This document shows positions 1-6,444 of a stretch of 8,452 bases of DNA, in pieces. The stretch comes from Selenomonadaceae bacterium. Its GTDB lineage: Bacteria; Bacillota; Negativicutes; Selenomonadales; Selenomonadaceae. Below the pieces are notes generated by a model. It made no database searches and was not told the origin of the DNA. It was given only the letters and a program-made list of their open reading frames with translations. The stretch is from the NCBI GenBank assembly GCA_017453765.1, contig JAFTEG010000031.1, forward strand, positions 1 through 8,452. The letters run 5' to 3'. Made by a program: the position numbers and the translations under genes. Within the stretch, counting starts at the first letter, position 1, and each line of letters opens with the position of its first letter.

Positions 1-1266
1 GACGAAATTGCAAAGGCAGACGGCATTATAGTTGCGGCGGATAAAAACGTTGCAATGGCGCGTTTTAACGGCAAGCACGTTGTCATTACGAAAGTTGCCG
101 ACGGTATCAACAAGGCTGATGAACTCATTGACCGCGCGTTAAGCGGCTCGGCGCCGATTTATCACGCTAAGGCAGGCGACAGCGCGGGTGACGAAGGTGG
201 CGGCGGCGGTACTGATGAAAGTATCGGACGTCAAGTCTACAAGCACTTAATGAACGGCGTTTCGCATATGTTGCCTTTCGTTATCGGCGGCGGTATCTTA
301 ATCGCAATTTCATTCTTAATCGACGGTTTTGCCGTTGACTTGAACGCATTGCCTGCGGACGAACGCGGCAAGTTCGGTAACATTACGCCGCTTGCACATA
401 TCTTTAACGCGATAGGCGGCGCGTCATTCGGCTTTATGTTGCCGGTATTGGCAGGATTTATCGCAATGTCGATTGCAGACCGTCCCGCTCTTGCGGCAGG
501 TTTTGTCGGCGGCGCACTTTCCGGCGCTAACGGCTCCGGTTTCTTAGGCGCACTCTTGGCAGGCTTTATCGCAGGTTGGCTCTTAAACTTCTTGAAAAAA
601 TTCCTCAGCTTCCTGCCCGCGTCTTTGGAAGGTACAAAACCTATTTTATTCTATCCGTTACTCGGCGTCTTAATTATCGGTCTTATTTGTAACTTTGTCA
701 TCGGTCCGCCTGTTTCGGCAGTCAACGCGTGGTTGCAAGATACATTGGCGAATATGGATCCTTCGGCTAAAGTTTTAATGGGCGCGGTTGTTGCAGGTAT
801 GATGGCGGTTGATATGGGCGGTCCTTTGAACAAGGCGGCTTATGTTACCGGCGTCGGACTTTTGGCAAGCGGCAACTACTATGTCATGGCGGCTGTCATG
901 GCTGGCGGTATGGTTCCTCCTATCGCAATTGCAATCGCTACGATTTTCTTTAAGAGTAAATTTACCTTGAGTGAACAAAAAACCGCTCCCACAAACTTCA
1001 TTATGGGCTTTTCATTCATCACTGAAGGTGCTATCCCCTTCGCCGCAGGTGACCCGCTCCATGTCATTCCCGCCTGCGTCATCGGCTCCGCAATTACCGG
1101 CGCTATAACAATGTTCTTTGACTGCACGCTTATGGCTCCGCACGGCGGAATTTTCGTTGTTCCCACTATCGGCAATCCTTTGGGCTACTTAATCGCTATC
1201 GCGGTTGGTTCGATTATCGGCGCAGTTGTTCTCGGCTTGATTAGAAAACCGCGTCCGCAAGAGTAA
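1..1266 (+). CDS. fruA: PTS fructose-type transporter, IIB (C-terminal part) and IIC domains, 5'-truncated by the window
   Basis: The frame is open from base 1 to a TAA at 1264-1266 (421 residues visible), so the gene starts outside the window; the ATG at 55 is internal. Residues 1-48 are the end of a fructose-type IIB domain ('ADGIIVAAD', 'ARFNGKHVV', 'KADELIDRA'). The phosphorylated cysteine of IIB would lie upstream and cannot be seen. A Gly/Asp-rich hinge (about residues 75-97, with five glycines in a row) leads into a multi-spanning IIC domain. Recognisable fructose IIC stretches are 'GGASFGFMLPVLAGFIAMSIADRPALAAG', here cited only by its ends, 'MGGPLNKAAYVTG', 'FITEGAIPFAAGDP' and a C-terminal 'NPLGYLIAIAVGS'. 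The family imports a sugar through the inner membrane and phosphorylates it with phosphate from HPr via IIA and IIB. No IIA domain follows the IIC part, so IIA is either N-terminal (off window) or a separate protein. Fructose is the likely substrate; mannitol- or 2-O-glycerate-type permeases are less likely alternatives. Confidence 0.93.
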   Translation, partial: DEIAKADGIIVAADKNVAMARFNGKHVVITKVADGINKADELIDRALSGSAPIYHAKAGDSAGDEGGGGGTDESIGRQVYKHLMNGVSHMLPFVIGGGILIAISFLIDGFAVDLNALPADERGKFGNITPLAHIFNAIGGASFGFMLPVLAGFIAMSIADRPALAAGFVGGALSGANGSGFLGALLAGFIAGWLLNFLKKFLSFLPASLEGTKPILFYPLLGVLIIGLICNFVIGPPVSAVNAWLQDTLANMDPSAKVLMGAVVAGMMAVDMGGPLNKAAYVTGVGLLASGNYYVMAAVMAGGMVPPIAIAIATIFFKSKFTLSEQKTAPTNFIMGFSFITEGAIPFAAGDPLHVIPACVIGSAITGAITMFFDCTLMAPHGGIFVVPTIGNPLGYLIAIAVGSIIGAVVLGLIRKPRPQE

Positions 1267-1270
1267 TTTT

Positions 1271-1291
1271 AGCTTAGAGCTTACAGCGTTT
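1271..1291. repeat. Short heptamer repeat remnant (AGCTTNN units)
   Basis: Directly after the PTS gene stop, AGCTTAG (1271-1277) and AGCTTAC (1278-1284) are followed by AGCGTTT (1285-1291). The same pattern, four AGC-starting heptamers closed by AGCGTTT, occurs at 3743-3777, so this is probably a shorter member of that repeat family. No coding or regulatory role is visible. Confidence 0.45.
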
Positions 1292-1350
1292 AATTTTCAT
1301 TACGCATTGAATTGGAAATGTACTCGCCACAAATACATTTTCATCGGAAT

Positions 1351-1389
1351 AAAAAAAGACCGCGTACAAATTACCGTGCGCGGTTTTTT
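1351..1389. terminator. Bidirectional Rho-independent terminator
   Basis: An 8-bp stem pairs CCGCGTAC (1360-1367) with GTGCGCGG (1376-1383), with one G-T wobble and an 8-base loop. Seven A residues (1351-1357) precede it and six T residues (1384-1389) follow it, so it works in both directions. It lies between the PTS gene (+) and the convergent copA (-) and can end both transcripts. No gene occupies the rest of 1267-1433. A second, weaker inverted repeat without a T-tract (1314-1322 with 1334-1342) precedes it. Confidence 0.85.
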
Positions 1390-1433
1390 AGTTGACTTAA
1401 TAGTTTTAAAAAGTAACTTGCAAAATATAAACT

Positions 1434-1637
1434 CTACGCGACAAGTTCATAGCCTGCGTCATCAATTACCTTTTTAAAATCGGCGGTTGAAATTTCTTTG
1501 TCGGAAGTGACGACCGCATTTTTATTTTCCAAGCTTACTTCAACGTCGGTAACGCCGTCCATTTTAGCCAGCGCGTCATGTACATGCTTTTGGCACTTCG
1601 GACACATCATACCTTCGATTTTCAAAGTAGTTTTCAT
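1434..1637 (-). CDS. Possible internal reading start giving a free CopZ-like copper chaperone (67 aa, in frame with copA)
   Basis: Inside copA an ATG at 1637 is preceded by AGGAGG (minus strand, 1649-1654) with an 11-base gap. Translation from it gives a 67-residue protein 'MKTTLKIEGMMCPKCQKHVH...', the size and shape of a stand-alone CopZ (ferredoxin-like HMA fold, Cu(I)-binding CxxC at residues 12-15). Seen: the start, the ribosome-binding match, and a polar linker just before it. Known: HMA chaperones deliver Cu(I) to CopA, and E. coli copA makes a short chaperone product from the same gene by frameshifting. Inferred: either this gene makes both products, or copA fused to a downstream copZ and kept its old ribosome site. 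The domain is certain; separate translation is not. Confidence 0.4.
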   Translation of the reverse strand: MKTTLKIEGMMCPKCQKHVHDALAKMDGVTDVEVSLENKNAVVTSDKEISTADFKKVIDDAGYELVA

Positions 1638-3716
1638 AGTTTGTAAATCCTCCTCAATGTTTTGTAGTGAAATGTTTTCTGAGTGAACCTGCGCGGAAAT
1701 TTTTTCTGCCGCAGTGTTTTCAGCACGTTCAACGCTGAAAAATTTTAATCGCAACGCATTAAGCACGACGCAAATACTTGAACAGCTCATAGCCGCCGCG
1801 CCAATCATCGGTGAAAGTTTCAAGCCGAAGGTCGGGTAAAAAATTCCTGCCGCAACGGGAATGCAGATAACGTTGTAAAAAAACGCCCAAAATAAATTCT
1901 GCTTAATGTTCCGCATAACCGCGCGACTAAGTTTTATAGCACTCACGGCGTCAAGCAAATTATTTTTTACCAAAACCGCATCCGCGCTTTCAACGGCAAC
2001 ATCAGTACCGGCGCCGATAGCAACGCCTAAATCCGCCTTAACAAGCGCCGGTGCGTCATTCACGCCGTCACCTATCATTGCAACCTTTTTGCCGCCGCGC
2101 TGAAGTTTTTCAATCTCCGCCGCTTTACCTTCCGGCAAAACTTCCGCGACAAAATTTTCAATGCCGCAACGCGCAGAAATCTTTTTCGCCGCGCCGTAAT
2201 TATCGCCCGTCACCATTACAACGTCAAGCCCTAAATTTTTAAATTCGGCAACGGCGTCAATCGAACTTTTCTTCTCAACGTCAGCAACCGCGATAATGCC
2301 TAAAAGCCTTCTGTCCTGCGCGAATAAAATTGTAGTCTTGCCTTCGTCAGCAAGCGCGGAAATTTTTTCGTGAACTTCGTCAAGATTAAAGCCGCGTTCG
2401 ATAAAAAATTTTTCACTGCCGCAAAGATAGCCGTCACCTGTCAAACCTTTGCCGAAGATCGCTTTAAAATTTTTTACTTCCAACGGCGTGAGATTTTTTT
2501 CAGCAGCGTAATTCGTCACTGCCTTTGCAAGCGGGTGTTCACTCTTACTTTCAAGCCCCGCCGCAATTTTTACCAACTCATCGGCGTCAACGTCAAAAGT
2601 TATAATGTCCGTGACAAAGGGCTTGCCCTCAGTCAGCGTGCCGGTTTTATCAACCACCACAGTATTGACTTCGTGCGCCGTTTGCAACGCCTCGCCGGAC
2701 TTTATCAAAATGCCGTTTTCAGCGCCCTTGCCCGTGCCGACCATAATCGCTACCGGCGTGGCAAGACCCAATGCGCAGGGACAGCTTATAACCAAAATCG
2801 AAATTGCAATGGAAAATGCAAACTCGACCGTCGCGCCGTTCATGAGCCAAAAACTTCCCGCCGCAATCGCAATGCAAATCACCGCCGGTACAAAGACGCC
2901 CGCAATTTTATCAGCCAACTTCGCAATCGGCGCCTTGCTTGCACTAGCCTCCTCGACCAGCGCGATAATTTTTTGAATGGTGCTTTCTTCACCGACATGA
3001 ACCGCGCGAAATTTCACAAAGCCGCCGCGATTTATCGTGCCGCTTGTAACTTTGTCACCGACCGTTTTATTGACCGGCAAACTTTCGCCGGTTATCGCCG
3101 ATTCGTCAACCGTCGTTTCGCCTTCAAAAATAATTCCGTCCGCCGCAAAACTTTCGCCCGGTCTCACGGCAACTTCGTCACCTTTTGCAAGTTCGTCAAC
3201 CGAAATTTGAACCTCCACGCCGTCACGAATCACGCTTGCAGTTTTCGGTGCAAGATTCATCAGCGCCTTTACCGCCTGCGTCGTCTTGCCCTTAGCACGC
3301 GCTTCAAAATATTTTCCCACCGTTATCAGCGTGACAATCATTCCCGCCGATTCAAAGTACAAATTCTGCGCGTACTCGTCGACCAAAAGTAAATCGCCGT
3401 GTCCGAGTCCGTAACCGATTCTGAAAAGCGAAAACGCGCCGAATACCGCCGCCGCCATTGAGCCTAAGCCTACCAGCGTGTCCATATTCGGTGCGCCGCG
3501 AAAAAGATTTTTAAAGCCGTTGACGTAATACCTGCGGTTAAGGTACATAATCGGCAGGATTAATAAAAACTGCGCGAAGGCGAAAGTTACGGCGTTTTCT
3601 CTGCCGTCAAAAAGTTCGCCGACAATTTGTGGCGTCGGCAAATTTAGCATTGAATGCATTGCAATGTAAACTGTCGGCAACAAAAAAATTATCGACCAAG
3701 TCAACCGCGTTTTCAT
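1434..3716 (-). CDS. copA: Copper-translocating P1B-type ATPase, body plus C-terminal HMA domain (N-terminal HMA detached)
   Basis: This 760-residue inner-membrane pump would export Cu(I) using ATP. Visible landmarks are a membrane region from residue 6, actuator loop TGES (209-212), transmembrane metal site CPC (312-314), phosphorylation site DKTGT (356-360), the SEHPLA nucleotide-binding loop (392-397), TGDN (503-506), GDGVNDAP (549-556), and the Cu(I)-ATPase signatures YN (614-615) and MSCSS (643-647). Together these identify a Cu(I) rather than a Zn/Cd pump. Residues about 661-693 are a polar linker, and 694-760 form a complete HMA domain with MMCPKC (703-708). The ATG at 3716 has only a weak ribosome site (GAAG), and the same frame is open upstream to a TGA at 3864-3866. 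That upstream stretch encodes the end of an N-terminal HMA ('AGYGANL') and a linker ending 'NIDNEVDA'. The ancestral gene therefore began near 3955, and the present start is simply the first usable start codon in this frame. Whether the body is still translated efficiently is uncertain. It is the last gene of the cluster. Confidence 0.93.
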   Translation of the reverse strand: MKTRLTWSIIFLLPTVYIAMHSMLNLPTPQIVGELFDGRENAVTFAFAQFLLILPIMYLNRRYYVNGFKNLFRGAPNMDTLVGLGSMAAAVFGAFSLFRIGYGLGHGDLLLVDEYAQNLYFESAGMIVTLITVGKYFEARAKGKTTQAVKALMNLAPKTASVIRDGVEVQISVDELAKGDEVAVRPGESFAADGIIFEGETTVDESAITGESLPVNKTVGDKVTSGTINRGGFVKFRAVHVGEESTIQKIIALVEEASASKAPIAKLADKIAGVFVPAVICIAIAAGSFWLMNGATVEFAFSIAISILVISCPCALGLATPVAIMVGTGKGAENGILIKSGEALQTAHEVNTVVVDKTGTLTEGKPFVTDIITFDVDADELVKIAAGLESKSEHPLAKAVTNYAAEKNLTPLEVKNFKAIFGKGLTGDGYLCGSEKFFIERGFNLDEVHEKISALADEGKTTILFAQDRRLLGIIAVADVEKKSSIDAVAEFKNLGLDVVMVTGDNYGAAKKISARCGIENFVAEVLPEGKAAEIEKLQRGGKKVAMIGDGVNDAPALVKADLGVAIGAGTDVAVESADAVLVKNNLLDAVSAIKLSRAVMRNIKQNLFWAFFYNVICIPVAAGIFYPTFGLKLSPMIGAAAMSCSSICVVLNALRLKFFSVERAENTAAEKISAQVHSENISLQNIEEDLQTMKTTLKIEGMMCPKCQKHVHDALAKMDGVTDVEVSLENKNAVVTSDKEISTADFKKVIDDAGYELVA
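1649..1654 (-). promoter_or_regulatory. Internal Shine-Dalgarno sequence inside copA
   Basis: AGGAGG on the minus strand within the codons for 'NIEED', 11 bases before the ATG at 1637. It is the only full AGGAGG I noticed within copA, and it sits exactly at the domain boundary. Confidence 0.5.
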
Positions 3717-3742
3717 TGCGTCAACTTCATTGTCGATATTAG

Positions 3743-3777
3743 AGCTTGTAGCCGGTAGCTTGTAGCCGGTAGCGTTT
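3743..3777. repeat. Heptanucleotide tandem repeat (AGCTTGT/AGCCGGT, four units)
   Basis: On the plus strand, AGCTTGT (3743-3749), AGCCGGT (3750-3756), AGCTTGT (3757-3763) and AGCCGGT (3764-3770) are followed by AGCGTTT (3771-3777). It can also be read as a 14-base unit repeated twice exactly. It lies between the N-terminal HMA remnant and the ATPase body of copA. In the body frame it has no stop and would encode linker residues ('ATGYKLPATSS'). Confidence 0.85.
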
Positions 3778-3781
3778 TTAC

Positions 3782-3809
3782 TCTTCCCTGTTCCCTTTTC
3801 CCTCTTCCC
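3782..3809. repeat. Heptanucleotide tandem repeat (TNTTCCC, four units)
   Basis: On the plus strand, TCTTCCC (3782-3788), TGTTCCC (3789-3795), TTTTCCC (3796-3802) and TCTTCCC (3803-3809) differ only at position 2 of the unit. Read on the minus strand it is purine-only (GGGAANA), so it could mimic ribosome-binding sequence, but no start codon in the copA body frame follows closely. The TAG ending the HMA fragment overlaps its edge. Confidence 0.85.
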
Positions 3810-3955
3810 TAAGTTTGCGCCGTAACCTGCATTGAATTTGTCAAAAGATTGACGCTGACATTTTCAGCGCCTACGATTTTTGCAACGGCTTTTTCAACAC
3901 GCGAAGAACACGCCGAGCAAGTCATACCCGTGACGTTGTAATTTTCTTTAATCAC
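3809..3955 (-). pseudogene. copA: N-terminal HMA domain of copA, truncated by an internal deletion with frameshift
   Basis: A GTG at 3955 overlaps the ribH stop as GTGA and opens a 48-codon frame ending in TAG at 3809-3811. It reads [20 protein letters not shown] and on to 'NLLTNSMQVTAQT': the first beta-alpha-beta part of an HMA domain with the Cu(I)-binding CxxC at residues 13 and 16. The rest of the domain, about 20 residues in homologues as I recall them, is missing. Its last few residues ('AGYGANL') are encoded in the other frame just across the junction (3830-3810), leading into the copA linker and body. The junction falls in CAGGTT (3824-3829), readable as Q-V in one frame and within A-G-Y in the other. 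A half HMA is unlikely to fold normally. It could still be translated by coupling to ribH. The ribosome site is weak (TGAGA). Confidence 0.75.
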
Positions 3956-4422
3956 AAAGTCTCAACAGATTTCAAAAGGTTAGCCATTTCCATAGCGGAC
4001 ATTGCGGCATCGGAGCCTTTGTTGCCCGCCTTCGTACCTGCGCGCTCAACCGCCTGCTGAATGTTTTCAGTGGTTACGACGCCGAAAATTGTCGGTATGC
4101 CCGTTTGCAAGCTGACCTGCGCGACGCCTTTTGAAACTTCGTTGCAAACATAATCGTAATGCGTTGTAGCACCGCGAATCACCGCGCCGAGACAAATTAC
4201 CGCGTCAAACTTTTTTGATTCGGCAAATTTTTTGGCGACGAGCGGAATTTCAAATGCGCCCGGTACCCAAGCAACGCTGATATTTTCTTCCGGCGTTTCG
4301 TGACGTTTCAGCGTGTCAAGTGCGCCGCTCAAAAGTTTGCTTGTGATAAATTCATTAAAACGCGCCACGACTATTGCGAATTTTAAATTTTTACCCGTGA
4401 CGTTGCCTTCATAGATTTTCAA
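3952..4422 (-). CDS. ribH: 6,7-dimethyl-8-ribityllumazine synthase
   Basis: A 156-residue cytosolic enzyme that joins 5-amino-6-ribitylamino-uracil and 3,4-dihydroxy-2-butanone 4-phosphate into lumazine, the next-to-last step of riboflavin synthesis; it normally forms large icosahedral or pentameric assemblies. Visible family motifs are 'ARFNEFIT' (20-27), 'WVPGAFEIP' (52-60), '[14 protein letters not shown]' (79-92) with the catalytic His88, and '[10 protein letters not shown]' (127-136). The start is a TTG at 4422, chosen because AAAGGAGG lies 8 bases upstream and the protein then begins MKIYEG like its relatives; a frame starting further upstream would add ten unrelated residues. The stop TGA overlaps the GTG of the copA HMA fragment (GTGA), which suggests translational coupling. 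No other riboflavin gene is in the window, and no FMN riboswitch is seen upstream. Confidence 0.95.
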   Translation of the reverse strand: MKIYEGNVTGKNLKFAIVVARFNEFITSKLLSGALDTLKRHETPEENISVAWVPGAFEIPLVAKKFAESKKFDAVICLGAVIRGATTHYDYVCNEVSKGVAQVSLQTGIPTIFGVVTTENIQQAVERAGTKAGNKGSDAAMSAMEMANLLKSVETL

Positions 4423-4912
4423 AAAAATTACCTCCTTTGTAGGAATTTCCAAAATAATCTTTCATAACGTTGTTGGCAATGCAATAGCGTATAGCCTTCA
4501 AAATTGCATTTCGTCTGCCGAGATTTTCGCTGAGACCTTCTTTGACTTTGCCGTCATAAAGTACAAAAAATTTAGGCGACGGAAATTTAATAAGTCTTTG
4601 CCTGTAGAGTAAGCGCTTATTTTCAACCAATTTATTCAGCAAGTCTGTGACGTAGGCAAGACAGCGCAACGGCATATTTGCATTGACTGAAGATTGGTGT
4701 TCGACAAGTACCAAAAAATTATTGCGAATTTTACAAGAGATATCGTTTTTGCGTTCGTCGAAAAAAATTCCGTCAAGGTTAGTAATTTCCAATTCCGCAG
4801 GATCAGAAAAATCTGTATCCAAAACGGCGTTGCACAGTGATAACAATCTGACCGGATCGTTGAAATAGGTGCAGAAAAGAGAATTTCGGTATTGTGAATT
4901 AGAATCGGACAT
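4409..4912 (-). pseudogene. Rpn-type PD-(D/E)XK nuclease/putative transposase, internally deleted and 3'-truncated
   Basis: The open frame encodes 167 residues starting MSDSNSQYRNSLFCTYF, typical of the Rpn-like family common in Firmicutes. The core motif looks intact: Asp57 in 'KNDIS', then 'LVEHQS' with Glu71 and Gln73 (the D...ExQ form of the PD-(D/E)XK site). After 'FVLYDG' (116-121) the sequence jumps straight to 'KVKEGLSENLGRRNAILKAI', which in full-length relatives as I recall them lies well further on, past a 'LVVTAYNIN...LHDYS' segment absent here. The last residues ('[14 protein letters not shown]') are encoded by the ribH leader and start and end at 4409, 14 bases into ribH. The usual length is near 300 residues. 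I read it as a decaying copy, though a short active nuclease is possible. The start follows AGGTGA, 14 bases after hemZ ends. Confidence 0.6.
4431..4438 (-). promoter_or_regulatory. Strong Shine-Dalgarno sequence deciding the ribH TTG start
   Basis: AAAGGAGG on the minus strand, 8 bases before the TTG at 4422. It lies within the last codons of the upstream truncated nuclease gene, so that gene's 3' end has been replaced by the ribH leader. Confidence 0.85.
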
Positions 4913-4926
4913 AACATCACCTGACT

Positions 4927-6444
4927 TTAAGAGTAAACCTGCGCCAAAACTTTTGAGCGGTTTGAAATGTACTTGTCAATGTCGCGCAGGTATGTAGTCA
5001 AATCTTTGGCATTGTAAGAAGTTTGAAGGCGCGATTCTTTTTTGTCGGGGACTTTTGTAGACGCGGCGGGACCAATGCCGAGAATAACTTGTTGTTCATT
5101 CATAATCTGCACGTTGTAAATGCATTCGGCGCCGCGCTTGCAATAGGCGATATTTTCAATTTGTCCGCTGATATAGCCTTGACGGTAAAGGTAGTACGGC
5201 AAATAATTTTTACCGCGCAGAATTTTTTCCGCTGCGTCGGACATTTTTATAACTTCTTCATCGGACGGTAAATTAAAATCGGCAAGGCTGTGAACTTCGT
5301 CGGCAATTTGCGTCTGAAGTTTTGAGCCGCGTTTCAGTGCCAGCGCGTGCAAGGTGATATCGTCGGGATTAAGCGCCAAAACTTTTTGAAGACTGTCCTG
5401 CGCGTCGTCGAAATTTTCGCCGGGCAAACCCAAAATTAAATCGGTGTTAATCTTCCAATCGGCGGCTTGACGTAACTTTTCAAATGCAGTTAAAAACTGT
5501 TCGACGCTGTGACGCCTGCCGATACGGTCAAGGGTTTTCTGTTGCATTGTCTGCGGATTGAGACAAACGCGGTTTACGTGAAAATCTTTCATCGCGGCAA
5601 TTTTGTCATCGTCAACGGTATCGGGTCTGCCGCATTCAACTGTAAATTCTTTCGTGTCGCGGTAAAATTTTTGCGTCACCTTTTCAAGAAGTTCACGGAA
5701 AAATTTTATCGGCAGGCTTGAAGGCGTCCCGCCGCCTATGTAAATGTTTTGGACGTTAAAGCCGTAGCGTTCAACTTCAGCCGCCGCCGCGTCAATGTCG
5801 CGCGTCAAGATTTCCATAAATGCGGCAACTTTATCAGCGGCAGGCAGAACGTTGGACGGGAATGAGCAGTAAAGACAGCGCGTCACGCAAAACGGTATGC
5901 CGATATAAACGCTTACGGTTTTGTCGTCACTTGAATTTAAAATCGGAATTTGGCGCAGAGCAACTTCCGTAAGCAGTAAAGATTTTTCGTAATTTGTAAG
6001 GTAATCTGCGCGGAGACGGCGAGCAATTTTATCGCGGTCAATAACGCCATGATTCGTGACGGCAAATTTATCTTTCAGCCAGCGGTGAACAATTTTCACG
6101 GGACGTACGCCGTGCATAATGCCGTAGGGTACGCCGCGCAGTTTTAAATCCCGCGTCAAAATCGTGTAGAGATTTTTTTTGATAATGCGATTAATTTCGG
6201 CGCCGCGTCTCTCCTCACGGTTTATGACGTCGGCTTTTTGAAAAGTCTGTACGCCGCCGGAATTTTTCACTGTAAGCCGCGTCAAAACTTTTTTACCGGT
6301 AACGTCATTGGAAATTTGAAAAGCGTCGAAGTCAGCCGCGTCGTCCGAGTCGGCAAGTTCAATGTGAAAGGCGCGTAAAACTTCCCAAGTAACTTTGTGA
6401 ATAACCTGCGCGTCGGAGTTCAGCTTAAAATTTTTAATCTTCAT
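4927..6444 (-). CDS. hemZ: Radical SAM coproporphyrinogen III oxidase-like protein, HemZ type
   Basis: This 505-residue protein has an N-terminal region of about 170 residues typical of HemZ and absent from short HemN/HemW proteins. A radical SAM core follows. The [4Fe-4S] ligands are Cys186, Cys190 and Cys193 ('CVTRCLYC'); 'IYIGGGTPSSL' (234-244) is the SAM-binding glycine motif; 'VECGRPDT', 'NTDLILGLPGE' and 'LHALALKRGS' follow in family order. The C-terminal part ('YYLYRQGY', 'GIGPAASTK') matches the HemN-like oxygen-independent oxidase fold. The family is assigned to anaerobic coproporphyrinogen III decarboxylation, but in many Firmicutes the true role of HemZ is unsettled. The ATG at 6444 overlaps the fur stop as ATGA, and AAGGG lies 6 bases upstream, so it is probably translated with fur. 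No other heme gene is in the window. Confidence 0.93.
   Translation of the reverse strand: MKIKNFKLNSDAQVIHKVTWEVLRAFHIELADSDDAADFDAFQISNDVTGKKVLTRLTVKNSGGVQTFQKADVINREERRGAEINRIIKKNLYTILTRDLKLRGVPYGIMHGVRPVKIVHRWLKDKFAVTNHGVIDRDKIARRLRADYLTNYEKSLLLTEVALRQIPILNSSDDKTVSVYIGIPFCVTRCLYCSFPSNVLPAADKVAAFMEILTRDIDAAAAEVERYGFNVQNIYIGGGTPSSLPIKFFRELLEKVTQKFYRDTKEFTVECGRPDTVDDDKIAAMKDFHVNRVCLNPQTMQQKTLDRIGRRHSVEQFLTAFEKLRQAADWKINTDLILGLPGENFDDAQDSLQKVLALNPDDITLHALALKRGSKLQTQIADEVHSLADFNLPSDEEVIKMSDAAEKILRGKNYLPYYLYRQGYISGQIENIAYCKRGAECIYNVQIMNEQQVILGIGPAASTKVPDKKESRLQTSYNAKDLTTYLRDIDKYISNRSKVLAQVYS

Noticed and set aside
651..1175. Minus-strand open frames opposite the PTS permease
   Set aside because: They overlap a well-recognised transporter in full and show no family motifs or ribosome sites.
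1314..1342. Second terminator from the inverted repeat with AAATGTA / TACATTT arms
   Set aside because: The stem is AT-rich with an 11-base loop and no T-tract; the hairpin at 1360-1383 is far better.
2370..3392. A 340-codon plus-strand open frame opposite copA
   Set aside because: It is antisense to a clear P-type ATPase, rich in Arg/Asn/Phe as expected from reading the complement of its codons, and has no recognisable domain.
3738..3809. CRISPR array or IS end
   Set aside because: Units are 7 bases with no spacers, and there is no transposase, terminal inverted repeat or target duplication nearby.
4620..4920. Alternative minus-strand frame of 94 codons overlapping the truncated Rpn-type gene
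   Set aside because: It is a shifted reading of the same DNA; the other frame carries the nuclease core motifs.
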